Source of the DNA: Treponema sp.
GTDB taxonomy: Bacteria; Spirochaetota; Spirochaetia; Treponematales; Breznakiellaceae
Reading direction: 5' to 3'
Assembly: GCA_031281685.1 (NCBI GenBank)
Contig: JAITFA010000027.1
Span: forward strand, 1-14,650
DNA length: 14,650 bases
Under the pieces are notes generated by a model. It searched no databases and was not told where the DNA came from. It was given only the letters and a program-made list of their open reading frames with translations. The translations under genes and the position numbers were made by a program. Shown here one piece after another: positions 7,497-14,550 of this stretch. Positions within the stretch are counted from its first letter, which is position 1. The number at the start of each line of letters is the position of its first letter.

Positions 7497-8363
7497 CTAT
7501 CCGCGAAAGAGCAGCCAGTACAGGACATAATAGACCGGAGCGGCAAAACAGATGGAATCAATGCTGTCCAGCACTCCGCCGCGGCCCGGAATCAGGGAGC
7601 CTGAGTCCTTGGCGCCGACGCTTCGCTTCATCGCTGATTCGGCAAGGTCGCCAAGGCAGCCGGCTAGACCAACGGCTAGTCCCAGAATCAGGCCGGCCAG
7701 CGGCGCGGGTAGAACCTTTGCGGTAAACGCGGCTGGAATACAGAAGACGGCTACCATGCCCAGGATCACGGAAAACCCAAGCCCGCCGATGAAACCCGCC
7801 ACACTCTTGTTGGGACTGACCCTGATGATGCCGCGATTGTTCTTGCCAAACAGCATACCTGTAGCCCAAGCCGCCGAGTCGTTGCTTATGGGGATAAGCA
7901 GGAAGATGAGAATCACCATGTTCGCATGAGGCCAGCTTGCCATGCCGATGAGCCATGCAATAAAAAACCCGGGGTAGAGAAGCGTGGCAAGACCTACTGA
8001 TATGGAGCCAAGCGCATCTTTGAGCTTGTCCTCAGGCACAAAGATTCTGGATATAAGGAGCCAAGCCGCGCCGATTGCAATAAAGATCGGCGCGATCCGG
8101 TAGTCAACGCCAAAGCTCACGTTCAGGGTCATGGCAAGCGGACAGGCCGCGCCAAGAAGCATGGGTTCGGGCTTGGAAAGTGAAAAGCCGCCTTTCCGTT
8201 TCAGGAGCGCCGCGAATTCATTGGCGCCAAGCGCGCTCAGGATTATAGCCACACAGTTGGCGGCAAGATGATGTTGATGGGGCAATAGAAGCACAGCGCT
8301 GAGAGCAGCGGGAACCCCGATAAAAAAGACGAGGAAGCGTTCCACAATTTTAGGGACTTGCAT
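7497..8363 (-). CDS. cdsA: Phosphatidate cytidylyltransferase (CDP-diglyceride synthase)
   Basis: CdsA makes CDP-diacylglycerol from CTP and phosphatidic acid, the branch point of phospholipid synthesis, in the inner membrane. The 288-residue product is hydrophobic, with about eight segments. It carries the family signature at 243-269: S-A-M-K-R, then K252-D253, then PGRGG (259-263) and LDSIDS (265-270). The common His of the GHGG motif is Arg here, and the Arg of DRxD is Ser; from memory both changes occur in other bacterial CdsA proteins. The segment NDSAAWATGMLFGKN (161-175) matches the other conserved polar cluster. The start is set by GGAG six bases before the ATG at 8363, and the gene begins 11 bases after uppS. 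It is the last gene of the minus-strand cluster; only 61 bases separate its stop from that of the convergent dehydrogenase. Confidence 0.93.
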   Translation of the reverse strand: MQVPKIVERFLVFFIGVPAALSAVLLLPHQHHLAANCVAIILSALGANEFAALLKRKGGFSLSKPEPMLLGAACPLAMTLNVSFGVDYRIAPIFIAIGAAWLLISRIFVPEDKLKDALGSISVGLATLLYPGFFIAWLIGMASWPHANMVILIFLLIPISNDSAAWATGMLFGKNNRGIIRVSPNKSVAGFIGGLGFSVILGMVAVFCIPAAFTAKVLPAPLAGLILGLAVGLAGCLGDLAESAMKRSVGAKDSGSLIPGRGGVLDSIDSICFAAPVYYVLYWLLFRG

Positions 8364-8374
8364 ATTAACTCCAC

Positions 8375-9097
8375 TTAAGACCGGCCTGACGGCTGTTTTA
8401 CCCCGCCAAAGCGCCGGTCGCGCTGTTGGTATGCCGCGATTGCGAGGTCAAGGTCGGCTTCGGTCCAGTCAGGCCAGAGTTTGTCAGAAAAGTAGAATTC
8501 GCTGTACGCACTTTGCCATACAAGAAAGTTGCTGCTCCGCAAGTCTCCACCGGTTCTAATGACGAGGTCGGGATCAGGCACGTCAGGGTTATCCAGATGG
8601 TCCCGAATGCTTTGCTCGGTGATAGCCGCGTTTGTTCGCGCAAGCCGTTGAACCGCACGTGTGATTTCGTCCCTGCCTCCGTAGTTAAGCGCGAGTATCA
8701 CCTGGAGGCCGTCAAATTGCTTTGTTTCCTCGCACACGTCGCGCAGGTCTTGCGCCACATCCGGCGGTAGACCTGCGCTGTCTCCGGCGTGCCGGGTGCG
8801 GATATAGTTTTCGCGGTAAAAGTCGAGTTCCCGCTTGAGGTGCTGTTTTACCAATCCCATGATAAACCCTACTTCCGAGGCGCTACGCTTCCAGTTCTCG
8901 GTTGAAAAAACATAGAGCGTGAGGTACTGCACGCCCCGATCACTGACTGCTTTGACGATTTTTTTGGCGGTTGTAAGCCCCTCAAGATGACCCTGAGTAC
9001 GCGGTCGGTTTCTTGAGGCGGCCCAGCGGCCATTCCCATCCATGATGATCGCGATATGGGTAGGCGGATGTTTATCATCGGCTTGGGGTTCAGGCAT
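8375..9097 (-). CDS. uppS: Undecaprenyl (isoprenyl) diphosphate synthase
   Basis: This is a cis-prenyltransferase that adds isopentenyl units to farnesyl diphosphate to make the lipid carrier for peptidoglycan and other envelope polymers. The 240 residues contain IAIIMDGNGRWA (16-27) with Asp20 as the Mg2+/diphosphate residue, then YVFSTENWKR (62-71), ALNYGGRDEI (136-145), and the C-terminal signature beginning RTGGDLR (181-187) and ending at Glu200 in AYSEFYF. The acidic residue after RTGG is Asp where Glu is usual, a conservative change. The ATG at 9097 shares its A with the frr stop (TGATG), a one-base overlap implying termination-reinitiation. GGAAG lies five bases upstream. It is followed closely by cdsA, the classical uppS-cdsA pairing. 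Confidence 0.96.
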   Translation of the reverse strand: MPEPQADDKHPPTHIAIIMDGNGRWAASRNRPRTQGHLEGLTTAKKIVKAVSDRGVQYLTLYVFSTENWKRSASEVGFIMGLVKQHLKRELDFYRENYIRTRHAGDSAGLPPDVAQDLRDVCEETKQFDGLQVILALNYGGRDEITRAVQRLARTNAAITEQSIRDHLDNPDVPDPDLVIRTGGDLRSSNFLVWQSAYSEFYFSDKLWPDWTEADLDLAIAAYQQRDRRFGGVKQPSGRS

Positions 9098-9651
9098 CAG
9101 ACTTCCATTATTTCTTTGTCTTTTTCTTCCAGAGCCTGATCGACTTTCTTGATGTAGGTGTCGGTGAGCTTTTGTAGTTCATCTCCGGTTTTTTTCTCTT
9201 CGTCTTCCGAGAGACTGGCGTCTTTGAGGAGCTTTTTCAGTTCATCATTACCGTCGCGGCGTATGTTTCGTATGGCAACGCGGCTCTGCTCCGCGTACGT
9301 TCTGGCTTGCTTGGCGATGTCCTTGCGCCGTTCCTCAGTGAGCGGCGGAATGGCAATACGAATCACCTTGCCGTCGTTGCTGGGGTTAAGCGACAGCTCT
9401 GATGAGCGAATCGCCCTCTCGATTTCGCTGATAAGCGCCTTATCCCAAGGGCTGATAACCACAAGACGGGCCTCTGGAATCGTGATGTTCGCCACTTCCC
9501 GCAACGGGGACTTGGCGCCATAGCTGTCAACCCGAATCTTGTCAAAGAGAGCTGCCGACGCCCTGCCGGTACGCAGGGAGGCAAAGCTGTCGTGCAGACT
9601 CGCAAGGGTTTTCTTCATCTTTTCTTCTGAGGTTTGAATAACATTTCCCAT
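9097..9651 (-). CDS. frr: Ribosome recycling factor
   Basis: RRF works with EF-G to split post-termination ribosomes. The 184-residue length is standard. Conserved landmarks are LRTGRASAALFDKI (26-39), the S-x-x-PLREVANI segment and ARLVVISPWDK (about 48-70), and the C-terminal RVAIRNIRRDGNDELKK helix (124-140), with the arginine-rich face that contacts 23S rRNA. The start is ATG at 9651, eight bases after AAGGA. It is separated from tsf by 69 bases containing a perfect ten-base-pair hairpin, and overlaps uppS by one base. In many bacteria pyrH lies between tsf and frr; it is absent here. Confidence 0.97.
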   Translation of the reverse strand: MGNVIQTSEEKMKKTLASLHDSFASLRTGRASAALFDKIRVDSYGAKSPLREVANITIPEARLVVISPWDKALISEIERAIRSSELSLNPSNDGKVIRIAIPPLTEERRKDIAKQARTYAEQSRVAIRNIRRDGNDELKKLLKDASLSEDEEKKTGDELQKLTDTYIKKVDQALEEKDKEIMEV

Positions 9652-9681
9652 AATAAAATCCTTTTTAACGTGGGTACGATA

Positions 9682-9713
9682 ACCGTAAGGGAAAAAATAT
9701 ATACCCTTACGGT
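9682..9713 (-). promoter_or_regulatory. Strong intergenic hairpin between tsf and frr
   Basis: ACCGTAAGGG (9682-9691) and CCCTTACGGT (9704-9713) form a perfect ten-base-pair inverted repeat around a 12-base A/T-only loop. On the minus-strand transcript the loop is U-rich and no U-tract follows the stem, so it is not a standard intrinsic terminator. It could be an mRNA processing or stabilising element, a partial attenuator that lowers frr-uppS-cdsA relative to rpsB-tsf, or a DNA operator. It begins about eight bases after the tsf stop. Confidence 0.6.
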
Positions 9714-9720
9714 AAACGAT

Positions 9721-10572
9721 TTACTGTCCTACCTTGAAGTACACATAGTCGCTTATGGTCAGTGTCGCGCCAAGCTCTTTGCCGCAGTTGGCAAGTACCT
9801 GAGCGACCGAGAGCTTTTCATCCTTAACATAGCCCTGATCCAGTAGGCAGAGGCTCTTGAGATACTTCGAGACCTTGCCCTTGAGGATATTGTCGAGGGC
9901 TGCTGCCGGTTTCCCCTTGAGGCTTTCGTCAGCTTCCATCTGCTTGCGGAAGATTTCTTCCTGCTCGGCGACAAAAGCCGCGTCGAGCTGCTTCCGGTCA
10001 ATAACAAGCGGGTTTGCCCACGCAATGTGCATAGCCAGCCCGTGCGCCAATTCCTTGAACGCCTCCTGCGCGAGAACCTCCGGCTTGTCAACCGCGATTT
10101 TCACCGCTACGCCGATGTTACCCTCGCCGTGGATGTACTCGGCGATGCTCTCATTGGCTTCGGCTTTGATAACCTGCATCCGCTTTAAGCCCATGTTTTC
10201 CCGAATCTTGGTTGCCAAGTCTGTTACCATGCTAGTAAGTTCCTCGTTAACGCTGGTGTAGCCCTTTTCGAGAACGCGATCTGCAATGGCGCTGCCCAGA
10301 GCGATAAAATCAGGGCTGCGAGCCACAAAGTCGGTTTCAGCCGCCAGTTCCACGAGAACCACTGTATCGCCCTTTGTCTTAATAAAGACCTTACCCTCGT
10401 TGGTCGCCCGATCCGAGCGTTTCTCCACTGCCGCAAGCCCTTTTTCTTTAAGCAACTTTTCCGCCCTATCAAAATCGCCGTCGGTTTTAACAAGAGCATT
10501 CTTACATTCCATCATGGCGGCTCCGGTCTTTTCCCGAAGCCGCTTTACATCAGCCGCGCTGATAACCGCCAT
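9721..10572 (-). CDS. tsf: Translation elongation factor Ts
   Basis: EF-Ts is the nucleotide exchange factor that regenerates EF-Tu-GTP in the cytosol. The 283-residue product starts with the conserved N-terminal domain (VKRLREKTGAAMMECKNAL, about 9-27) and has TDFVAR at 80-85, the TDFVA motif that inserts near the EF-Tu nucleotide site. The two core subdomains and C-terminal module follow, so it is the long form of the family. AGGAG sits just upstream of the ATG at 10572. It is 21 bases after rpsB, the near-universal rpsB-tsf pairing, and is probably cotranscribed with it. Confidence 0.97.
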   Translation of the reverse strand: MAVISAADVKRLREKTGAAMMECKNALVKTDGDFDRAEKLLKEKGLAAVEKRSDRATNEGKVFIKTKGDTVVLVELAAETDFVARSPDFIALGSAIADRVLEKGYTSVNEELTSMVTDLATKIRENMGLKRMQVIKAEANESIAEYIHGEGNIGVAVKIAVDKPEVLAQEAFKELAHGLAMHIAWANPLVIDRKQLDAAFVAEQEEIFRKQMEADESLKGKPAAALDNILKGKVSKYLKSLCLLDQGYVKDEKLSVAQVLANCGKELGATLTISDYVYFKVGQ

Positions 10573-10593
10573 ATTCTTCTCCTCTGTGTTTGT

Positions 10594-11493
10594 TTATGCC
10601 TCGCCATAGACCTTGTCAACATCAACTGGAAGCTCGTCTTCTTCCTCGCGTTCCTCACGAATCTCCGTACTGGCGCTGGCAACAAACGGCGCTTCTGACG
10701 AATAGGAAGCGATGTCAACCTCCCGATCCTCTTCTTTGATGGAAACATCGGTCAGAATGTTTTCCATATCCTCATCCTCGTCGCCCAGGGTTTCAATGAT
10801 CTGGAGTCCAACCTCGTTATCCGCTTCCACCACCGAGTTAGCCACAATTTGAGTGAAGAGCGTGATCGCCCGAATCGCGTCGTCATTGCCCGGAATAGGG
10901 TAGTCAATGCCTTCGGGGTTACAGTTGGTGTCAACCACCGCGACAATGGGGATTCCCATGCGCTGGGCTTCGGTTACGGCAATGGCTTCCTTGCGGGTAT
11001 CGATAATAAAAAGGATGCCCGGAAGCTCCTTCATATCCTTTATGCCGCCTAGGTTCTTCTGGAGGCGGGAACGCTCCTTGCCAAGTCCCGCGATCTCTTT
11101 CTTGGTGAGGTTCTCAAACGTCCCGTCCACTTCCATCTTTTCCAGCTTTTTAAGACGAAGCAGGGACTTCTTAATCGTAACAAAGTTCGTGAGCATACCG
11201 CCGAGCCAGCGATTGTTCACATAGAACATACCGCAGCGCTCCGCTTCTTTCTGGATCGCCTGTTGCGCCTGTTTTTTGGTACCCACAAACAACACGGTCT
11301 TGCCCTGCGCCACGGTTTTACGAACCGCGTCGTAGGCGTCCTTGCTGGCCTGAATGGTTTTTTGCAGATCAATGATGTGAATCCCATTCCGTTCCGCAAA
11401 GATGTACTTCTTCATCCGCGGGTCCCAGCGTTTTACCTGATGGCCGAAGTGTACGCCTGACTCAAGCAGGCTTTTCATCGTTACAACCGCCAA
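10594..11493 (-). CDS. rpsB: Small ribosomal subunit protein S2
   Basis: S2 binds the 30S head-body junction. Characteristic sequence includes [14 protein letters not shown] (6-19), KRWDPRM (21-27), [11 protein letters not shown] (36-46), [13 protein letters not shown] (92-104), and [25 protein letters not shown] (182-206, quoted in part by its key residues D188, N190 and P193). The product is 299 residues; the usual core ends near 230, and the extra 65 residues form an acidic Glu/Asp-rich tail seen in some bacterial lineages. The start codon is TTG at 11493: GGAGG lies five bases upstream of it, and the resulting N-terminus MAVVTMK is the standard one. The next ATG (11478) would lose that spacing. 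It heads the tsf-frr-uppS-cdsA cluster. Confidence 0.97.
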   Translation of the reverse strand: MAVVTMKSLLESGVHFGHQVKRWDPRMKKYIFAERNGIHIIDLQKTIQASKDAYDAVRKTVAQGKTVLFVGTKKQAQQAIQKEAERCGMFYVNNRWLGGMLTNFVTIKKSLLRLKKLEKMEVDGTFENLTKKEIAGLGKERSRLQKNLGGIKDMKELPGILFIIDTRKEAIAVTEAQRMGIPIVAVVDTNCNPEGIDYPIPGNDDAIRAITLFTQIVANSVVEADNEVGLQIIETLGDEDEDMENILTDVSIKEEDREVDIASYSSEAPFVASASTEIREEREEEDELPVDVDKVYGEA

Positions 11494-11508
11494 AGTTTCC
11501 TCCCATGT

Positions 11509-11528
11509 CCGCGCTTTTGTCAGCGCGG
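11509..11528 (-). promoter_or_regulatory. rpsB leader hairpin
   Basis: CCGCGC (11509-11514) and GCGCGG (11523-11528) form an all-G/C six-base-pair stem with an eight-base loop, a few bases upstream of the rpsB GGAGG. Such a structure in the leader could tune access to the TTG-initiated S2 gene. Autoregulation by S2 is known in some bacteria, but I cannot match this to a described leader family. The 11494-11644 gap between maf and rpsB otherwise shows no convincing -35/-10 pair by eye. Confidence 0.4.
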
Positions 11529-11644
11529 CGCCTTCCCTTTATCTCACCGCGTCAGAGGCGCTATACGCCCGCGCAGTGGAAATTGATTGACCGGCAACGC
11601 CAGCCTTGTTTTAAGGAACATCGGTCCGCGTGAACCGTCCATTC

Positions 11645-12238
11645 CTATTGATTGCCCCCGTAAGGATAACCATTTTCTCTTAACATGACATAGAACTCAC
11701 GAATAGGCAAGCCTACGATAGAACTGTACGAACCATTGATCTCAGATACATAACAGCCGGCAAGCCCTTGTATCTTGTACGCGCCAGCCATGCCCTGCCA
11801 TTCACCAATGTTAAGGTACCACTCGATCTCCCCCTCGGAAAGCGGCGCGAATGTTACCGTGCTGACCACAGTTCGGGAATCAATGGAACGATTCCTCCCA
11901 TTGTAAAGGGCAACTGCGGTTACTACCTCATGCTCCCTGCCCTGCAAAGCCGTCAACATACGTTTAGCGTCGTCCCGGTCCTTGGGCTTGCCGAAGATAG
12001 TCCCGCCAAGCGAAATGATCGTGTCAGCCCCGCAGATCCAGGGCGGCATACCGCTTTTAAGCAGGTCGAGAATTTTGTTCACCTTTTTCAGCGCCATGGC
12101 TTCGGCTATCTCACGAGGATTAGTCGCATCCCCGTAGTTTTCATCTATCAGCGCTGGCATGATACTGAATGGTAGGTCAAGGAGACGAAAAAACTCCTGT
12201 CTCCTTAGAGAACCGGATGCCAAGATGATAGGCTCCAT
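11645..12238 (-). CDS. maf: Maf family nucleotide pyrophosphatase (YhdE-like)
   Basis: Maf proteins hydrolyse non-canonical or excess nucleoside triphosphates to monophosphates. From the ATG at 12238 the product is 197 residues, the usual size. The frame runs back to 12319, but the family N-terminus is MEPIILASGSLRRQEF, and AAAGGCGG precedes this ATG. Motifs: ASGSLRR (7-13) at the substrate/phosphate site, GADTII with candidate catalytic Asp72, GKPKDRDDAKRML (83-95), and the C-terminal segment GMAGAYKIQGLAG (149-161) followed by GLPI (176-179). The IQG form suggests the YhdE-type subfamily acting on dTTP/UTP rather than the YceF type; this is family knowledge. It lies 151 bases upstream of rpsB on the same strand and diverges from the ABC-F gene. 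Confidence 0.93.
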   Translation of the reverse strand: MEPIILASGSLRRQEFFRLLDLPFSIMPALIDENYGDATNPREIAEAMALKKVNKILDLLKSGMPPWICGADTIISLGGTIFGKPKDRDDAKRMLTALQGREHEVVTAVALYNGRNRSIDSRTVVSTVTFAPLSEGEIEWYLNIGEWQGMAGAYKIQGLAGCYVSEINGSYSSIVGLPIREFYVMLRENGYPYGGNQ

Positions 12239-12325
12239 GTATATACCGCCTTTATGTTTATTGGTCTGTCTGGCGCAATCAATACGCTTGTACCAAACGC
12301 AACCATACCCCTTCCTCACAACAGG

Positions 12326-12339
12326 AGGGTTAATACCCT
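12326..12339. promoter_or_regulatory. Palindromic element in the maf / ABC-F divergent gap
   Basis: AGGGT-TAAT-ACCCT is a near-perfect dyad in the 230-base gap between the divergently oriented maf and ABC-F genes. A second small dyad, TCTTG-GAG-CAAGA, follows at about 12344-12356. Either could be an operator. The gap contains no gene that I can support. Confidence 0.3.
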
Positions 12340-12377
12340 ACCTCTTGGAGCAAGAATTCTTTATCTGAATCTTATCC

Positions 12378-12383
12378 TATACT
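12378..12383 (+). promoter_or_regulatory. Candidate -10 box for the ABC-F gene
   Basis: TATACT at 12378-12383 matches the -10 consensus in five of six positions and would give a leader of about 80 bases before the ATG at 12469. The -35 region (TTCTTT or ATTCTT near 12356) is poor. An alternative is TTGACA at 12429-12434, which has a perfect -35 but only a weak TACCTT -10 and almost no leader. Confidence 0.35.
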
Positions 12384-12468
12384 CACGCCTTTTGTCCAGT
12401 AAGCCAACTGGCGTTGCAGACGACGCTATTGACAGGCTTGCCCTCTCCTGACTACCTTTTTGCGATAT

Positions 12469-14094
12469 ATGATAACTATTACCGATATGAGTCTTGTATT
12501 TGGGGAACGCACGCTTTTCAAGGACGTGAACCTCAAATTCACCCCGGGCAACTGTTACGGGATCATTGGCGCGAACGGGGCGGGCAAGTCCACGTTTCTC
12601 AACATACTTTCCGGCGACATGGAACACGACAAGGGCGAAATCTCCGTAAGTTCCGGCCAGCGTATCGCGGTTCTGAGGCAGGACCACTTTGCTTTTGAAG
12701 AGTATCCGGTGCTTGAAACCGTGATTATGGGCTATCCCAAGCTCTACGCCATACAAAAAGAGCGCGAAGCCATCTATGCCAAAGAAAACTTCTCCGAGGA
12801 AGACGGAATGAGGGCAAGCGAGCTTGAGGCTGACTTCGCTGATCTGGGAGGCTGGGAAGCTGAGGCGCAAGCCAGCCAACTGCTCTCCGGCTTGGGGCTT
12901 GACGAGGCTGACCACGGGAAGACCATGGCTGAACTGGACGAAACCCGCAAAGTACGGGTCCTGCTCGCTCAGGCGCTTTTCGGTAATCCCGACATACTCC
13001 TGCTCGACGAGCCAACCAACGGCCTTGACCTTGAGTCAATCGCGTGGCTGGAAGACTTCCTCATCGACTTTCCCAATACCGTCATCGTGGTCAGCCACGA
13101 CCGGCACTTCCTCAACGCGGTCTGTACCCATACCTGCGACATCGACTTCGGCAAGATTACGCTCTATTCGGGTAACTACGACTTCTGGTATCAGATAAGC
13201 CAGATGCTCCAAAAGCAGGCGAGGGACCAGCTTAAAAAGCGTGAGGAAAAAGCCAAAGACCTCAAAGAGTTTATCCAGCGCTTCGCGTCCAACGCCTCCA
13301 AGAGCAGACAAGCCACAAGCCGTAAAAAAGTGCTTGAAAAGCTCGACCTTGAAAACATCACTGTTACCAGCCGGAAGTTCCCTTACGTTGGCTTCAAGCC
13401 GGAACGGGAGATCGGAAACAACGTACTCAGGATTGAAAAACTGTCCGCGGAATCCGCCAGCCTGCAAGACTTTTCCCTCATCGTGAACAAGGGAGACAAG
13501 ATCGCCTTTGTGGGCATTGAGCATCAAGCCAAAACCGCGCTCTTTGACCTTATAAGCGGGGTTATCCAGCCGGCTTCCGGCGCATTCTACTGGGGTCAGA
13601 CCACCGCGTTTTCCTATTACCCCAAAGAAAACTCCAGCTTTTTCAATTCAGACCTCTCAATAGTGGATTGGCTGAAGCAATACTCGCCGAATCAGGACGA
13701 CACCTATGTACGCGGCTTCCTGGGGCGTATGCTTTTTTCAGGGGACGAGGCTCTGAAGCCGGTAAACGTGCTTTCCGGCGGCGAAAGAGTTCGCTGTATG
13801 CTTTCGCGCATGATGCTTTCCGGCGCAAACGTGCTAATTCTGGACGAGCCAACCAATCACCTTGACCTTGAGAGCATAAGCGCGCTCAACGACGGCCTTG
13901 TCGCGTTCCCCGGCGTGGTCCTGTTCAATTCCCATGACCACGAATTTGTCAATTCAGTTGCCAACCGCATTGTCGAAATCGTCTGCGGCGGCGTCATTGA
14001 CCGTATGATGCCCTTTGACGACTACCTTGCGGACGCTTCGGTCAAGGCGCTCCGCGCCAACGCCTATCACCACGCTGAACGCCTTCGCATCTAG
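12469..14094 (+). CDS. ABC-F family ATPase with one degenerate ATP site (YkpA/YbiT-like)
   Basis: ABC-F proteins are soluble twin-cassette ATPases, many of which act in the ribosomal E site; there are no membrane segments. The product is 541 residues. NBD1: Walker A GANGAGKST (34-42), Walker B ILLLDEP (176-182), H-switch His210, but the signature LSGGE is replaced by LDETR (156-160). A basic coiled linker follows (about 240-300). NBD2: the Walker A position reads GIEHQAKTA (349-357) with no GK[S/T], while the signature LSGGE (435-439), Walker B VLILDEP (455-461) and His489 are intact. Because sites form between Walker A of one domain and the signature of the other, one site is intact and the other altered on both faces. 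The frame reaches a TTG at 12460, but the ATG at 12469 gives the family N-terminus. No clear ribosome binding site is visible. Confidence 0.93.
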   Translation: MITITDMSLVFGERTLFKDVNLKFTPGNCYGIIGANGAGKSTFLNILSGDMEHDKGEISVSSGQRIAVLRQDHFAFEEYPVLETVIMGYPKLYAIQKEREAIYAKENFSEEDGMRASELEADFADLGGWEAEAQASQLLSGLGLDEADHGKTMAELDETRKVRVLLAQALFGNPDILLLDEPTNGLDLESIAWLEDFLIDFPNTVIVVSHDRHFLNAVCTHTCDIDFGKITLYSGNYDFWYQISQMLQKQARDQLKKREEKAKDLKEFIQRFASNASKSRQATSRKKVLEKLDLENITVTSRKFPYVGFKPEREIGNNVLRIEKLSAESASLQDFSLIVNKGDKIAFVGIEHQAKTALFDLISGVIQPASGAFYWGQTTAFSYYPKENSSFFNSDLSIVDWLKQYSPNQDDTYVRGFLGRMLFSGDEALKPVNVLSGGERVRCMLSRMMLSGANVLILDEPTNHLDLESISALNDGLVAFPGVVLFNSHDHEFVNSVANRIVEIVCGGVIDRMMPFDDYLADASVKALRANAYHHAERLRI

Positions 14095-14135
14095 CCCCTG
14101 TGCGGCCTCTTCGCCAACAGCGATACGGGGCTTTT
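14093..14135 (+). terminator. Candidate intrinsic terminator after the ABC-F gene
   Basis: AGCCCC (14093-14098) pairs with GGGGCT (14127-14132), extended by GT/AC across a one-base bulge, and is followed by TTTT. The 23-base loop can form a small inner GGC/GCC stem. The left arm overlaps the stop codon. The short U-tract keeps this tentative. Confidence 0.4.
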
Positions 14136-14167
14136 CGACCGATTCCACCACAACAGTTTTGTAAAAA

Positions 14168-14195
14168 CCGGACTAAAGCATACGTTTTAGACCGG
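14168..14195. other. Imperfect inverted repeat abutting the 21-bp array
   Basis: CCGG-A-CTAAA (14168-14177) and TTTAG-A-CCGG (14186-14195) form a ten-position stem with one A:A mismatch and an eight-base loop. The right arm ends within the first two bases of the first repeat unit. It could be a second transcript hairpin or a boundary element of the array. Confidence 0.5.
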
Positions 14196-14550
14196 CAGAA
14201 CTTTTCCTCATAAGGGTAAAAGTTTTTTCTGTGTTGGCAGAACTTGCCTACATGTCGGCAAACCTTCTTTTTGTGTCGGCAGAACTTTTCCTCATGAGGA
14301 AAAAACCTTTCCTCATGAGGAGAGAACTTTTCCTTATGAGGAGAGAACTTTTCCTCACAAGGAAAAAAGTTTTCCTCATGAGGAGAGAAGTTTTCCTCAT
14401 AAGGAAAAAGATTTTCCTCATGAGGGCAAAAGTTTTCCTCATGAGGAGAGAACTTTTCCTCATGAGGGCAAAAGTTTTCCTCATGAGGAGAGAAGTTTTC
14501 CTCATGAGGAGAGAAGTTTTCCTCATAAGGAAAAGACTTTTCCTTGAGGT
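14194..14550 (+). repeat. Tandem direct-repeat array, 17 units of exactly 21 bp
   Basis: Units start every 21 bp from 14194 to 14530 with no insertion or deletion. A typical unit is GAGAGAA[C/G]TTTTCC followed by TCATGAG. Leading bases vary among GAGAGA, GGCAGA, GGCAAA and GAAAAA. Units 2-4 and 17 are the most degenerate; units 12-15 repeat as an identical-start 42-bp dimer pattern (GGC then GAG, twice). Across unit joins a dyad is kept: TCCTCATGAGGA, or TTTTCCT-N4-AGGAAAA where the centre is CATAAG or CACAAG. Because 21 is divisible by three, open heptad-like frames occur on both strands (Met-Arg-Arg-Glu-Leu-Phe-Leu and Met-Arg-Lys-Thr-Ser-Leu-Leu), which I regard as by-products. The array fills most of the gap after the ABC-F gene. 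Confidence 0.98.

Noticed and set aside
12361..12915. 184-codon minus-strand frame over the ABC-F 5' region
   Set aside because: It is an antisense shadow of the N-terminal Walker A domain; no ribosome binding site or recognisable motif.
13036..13527. 163-codon minus-strand frame inside the ABC-F gene
   Set aside because: Antisense to the conserved linker and NBD2 coding sequence, without independent support.
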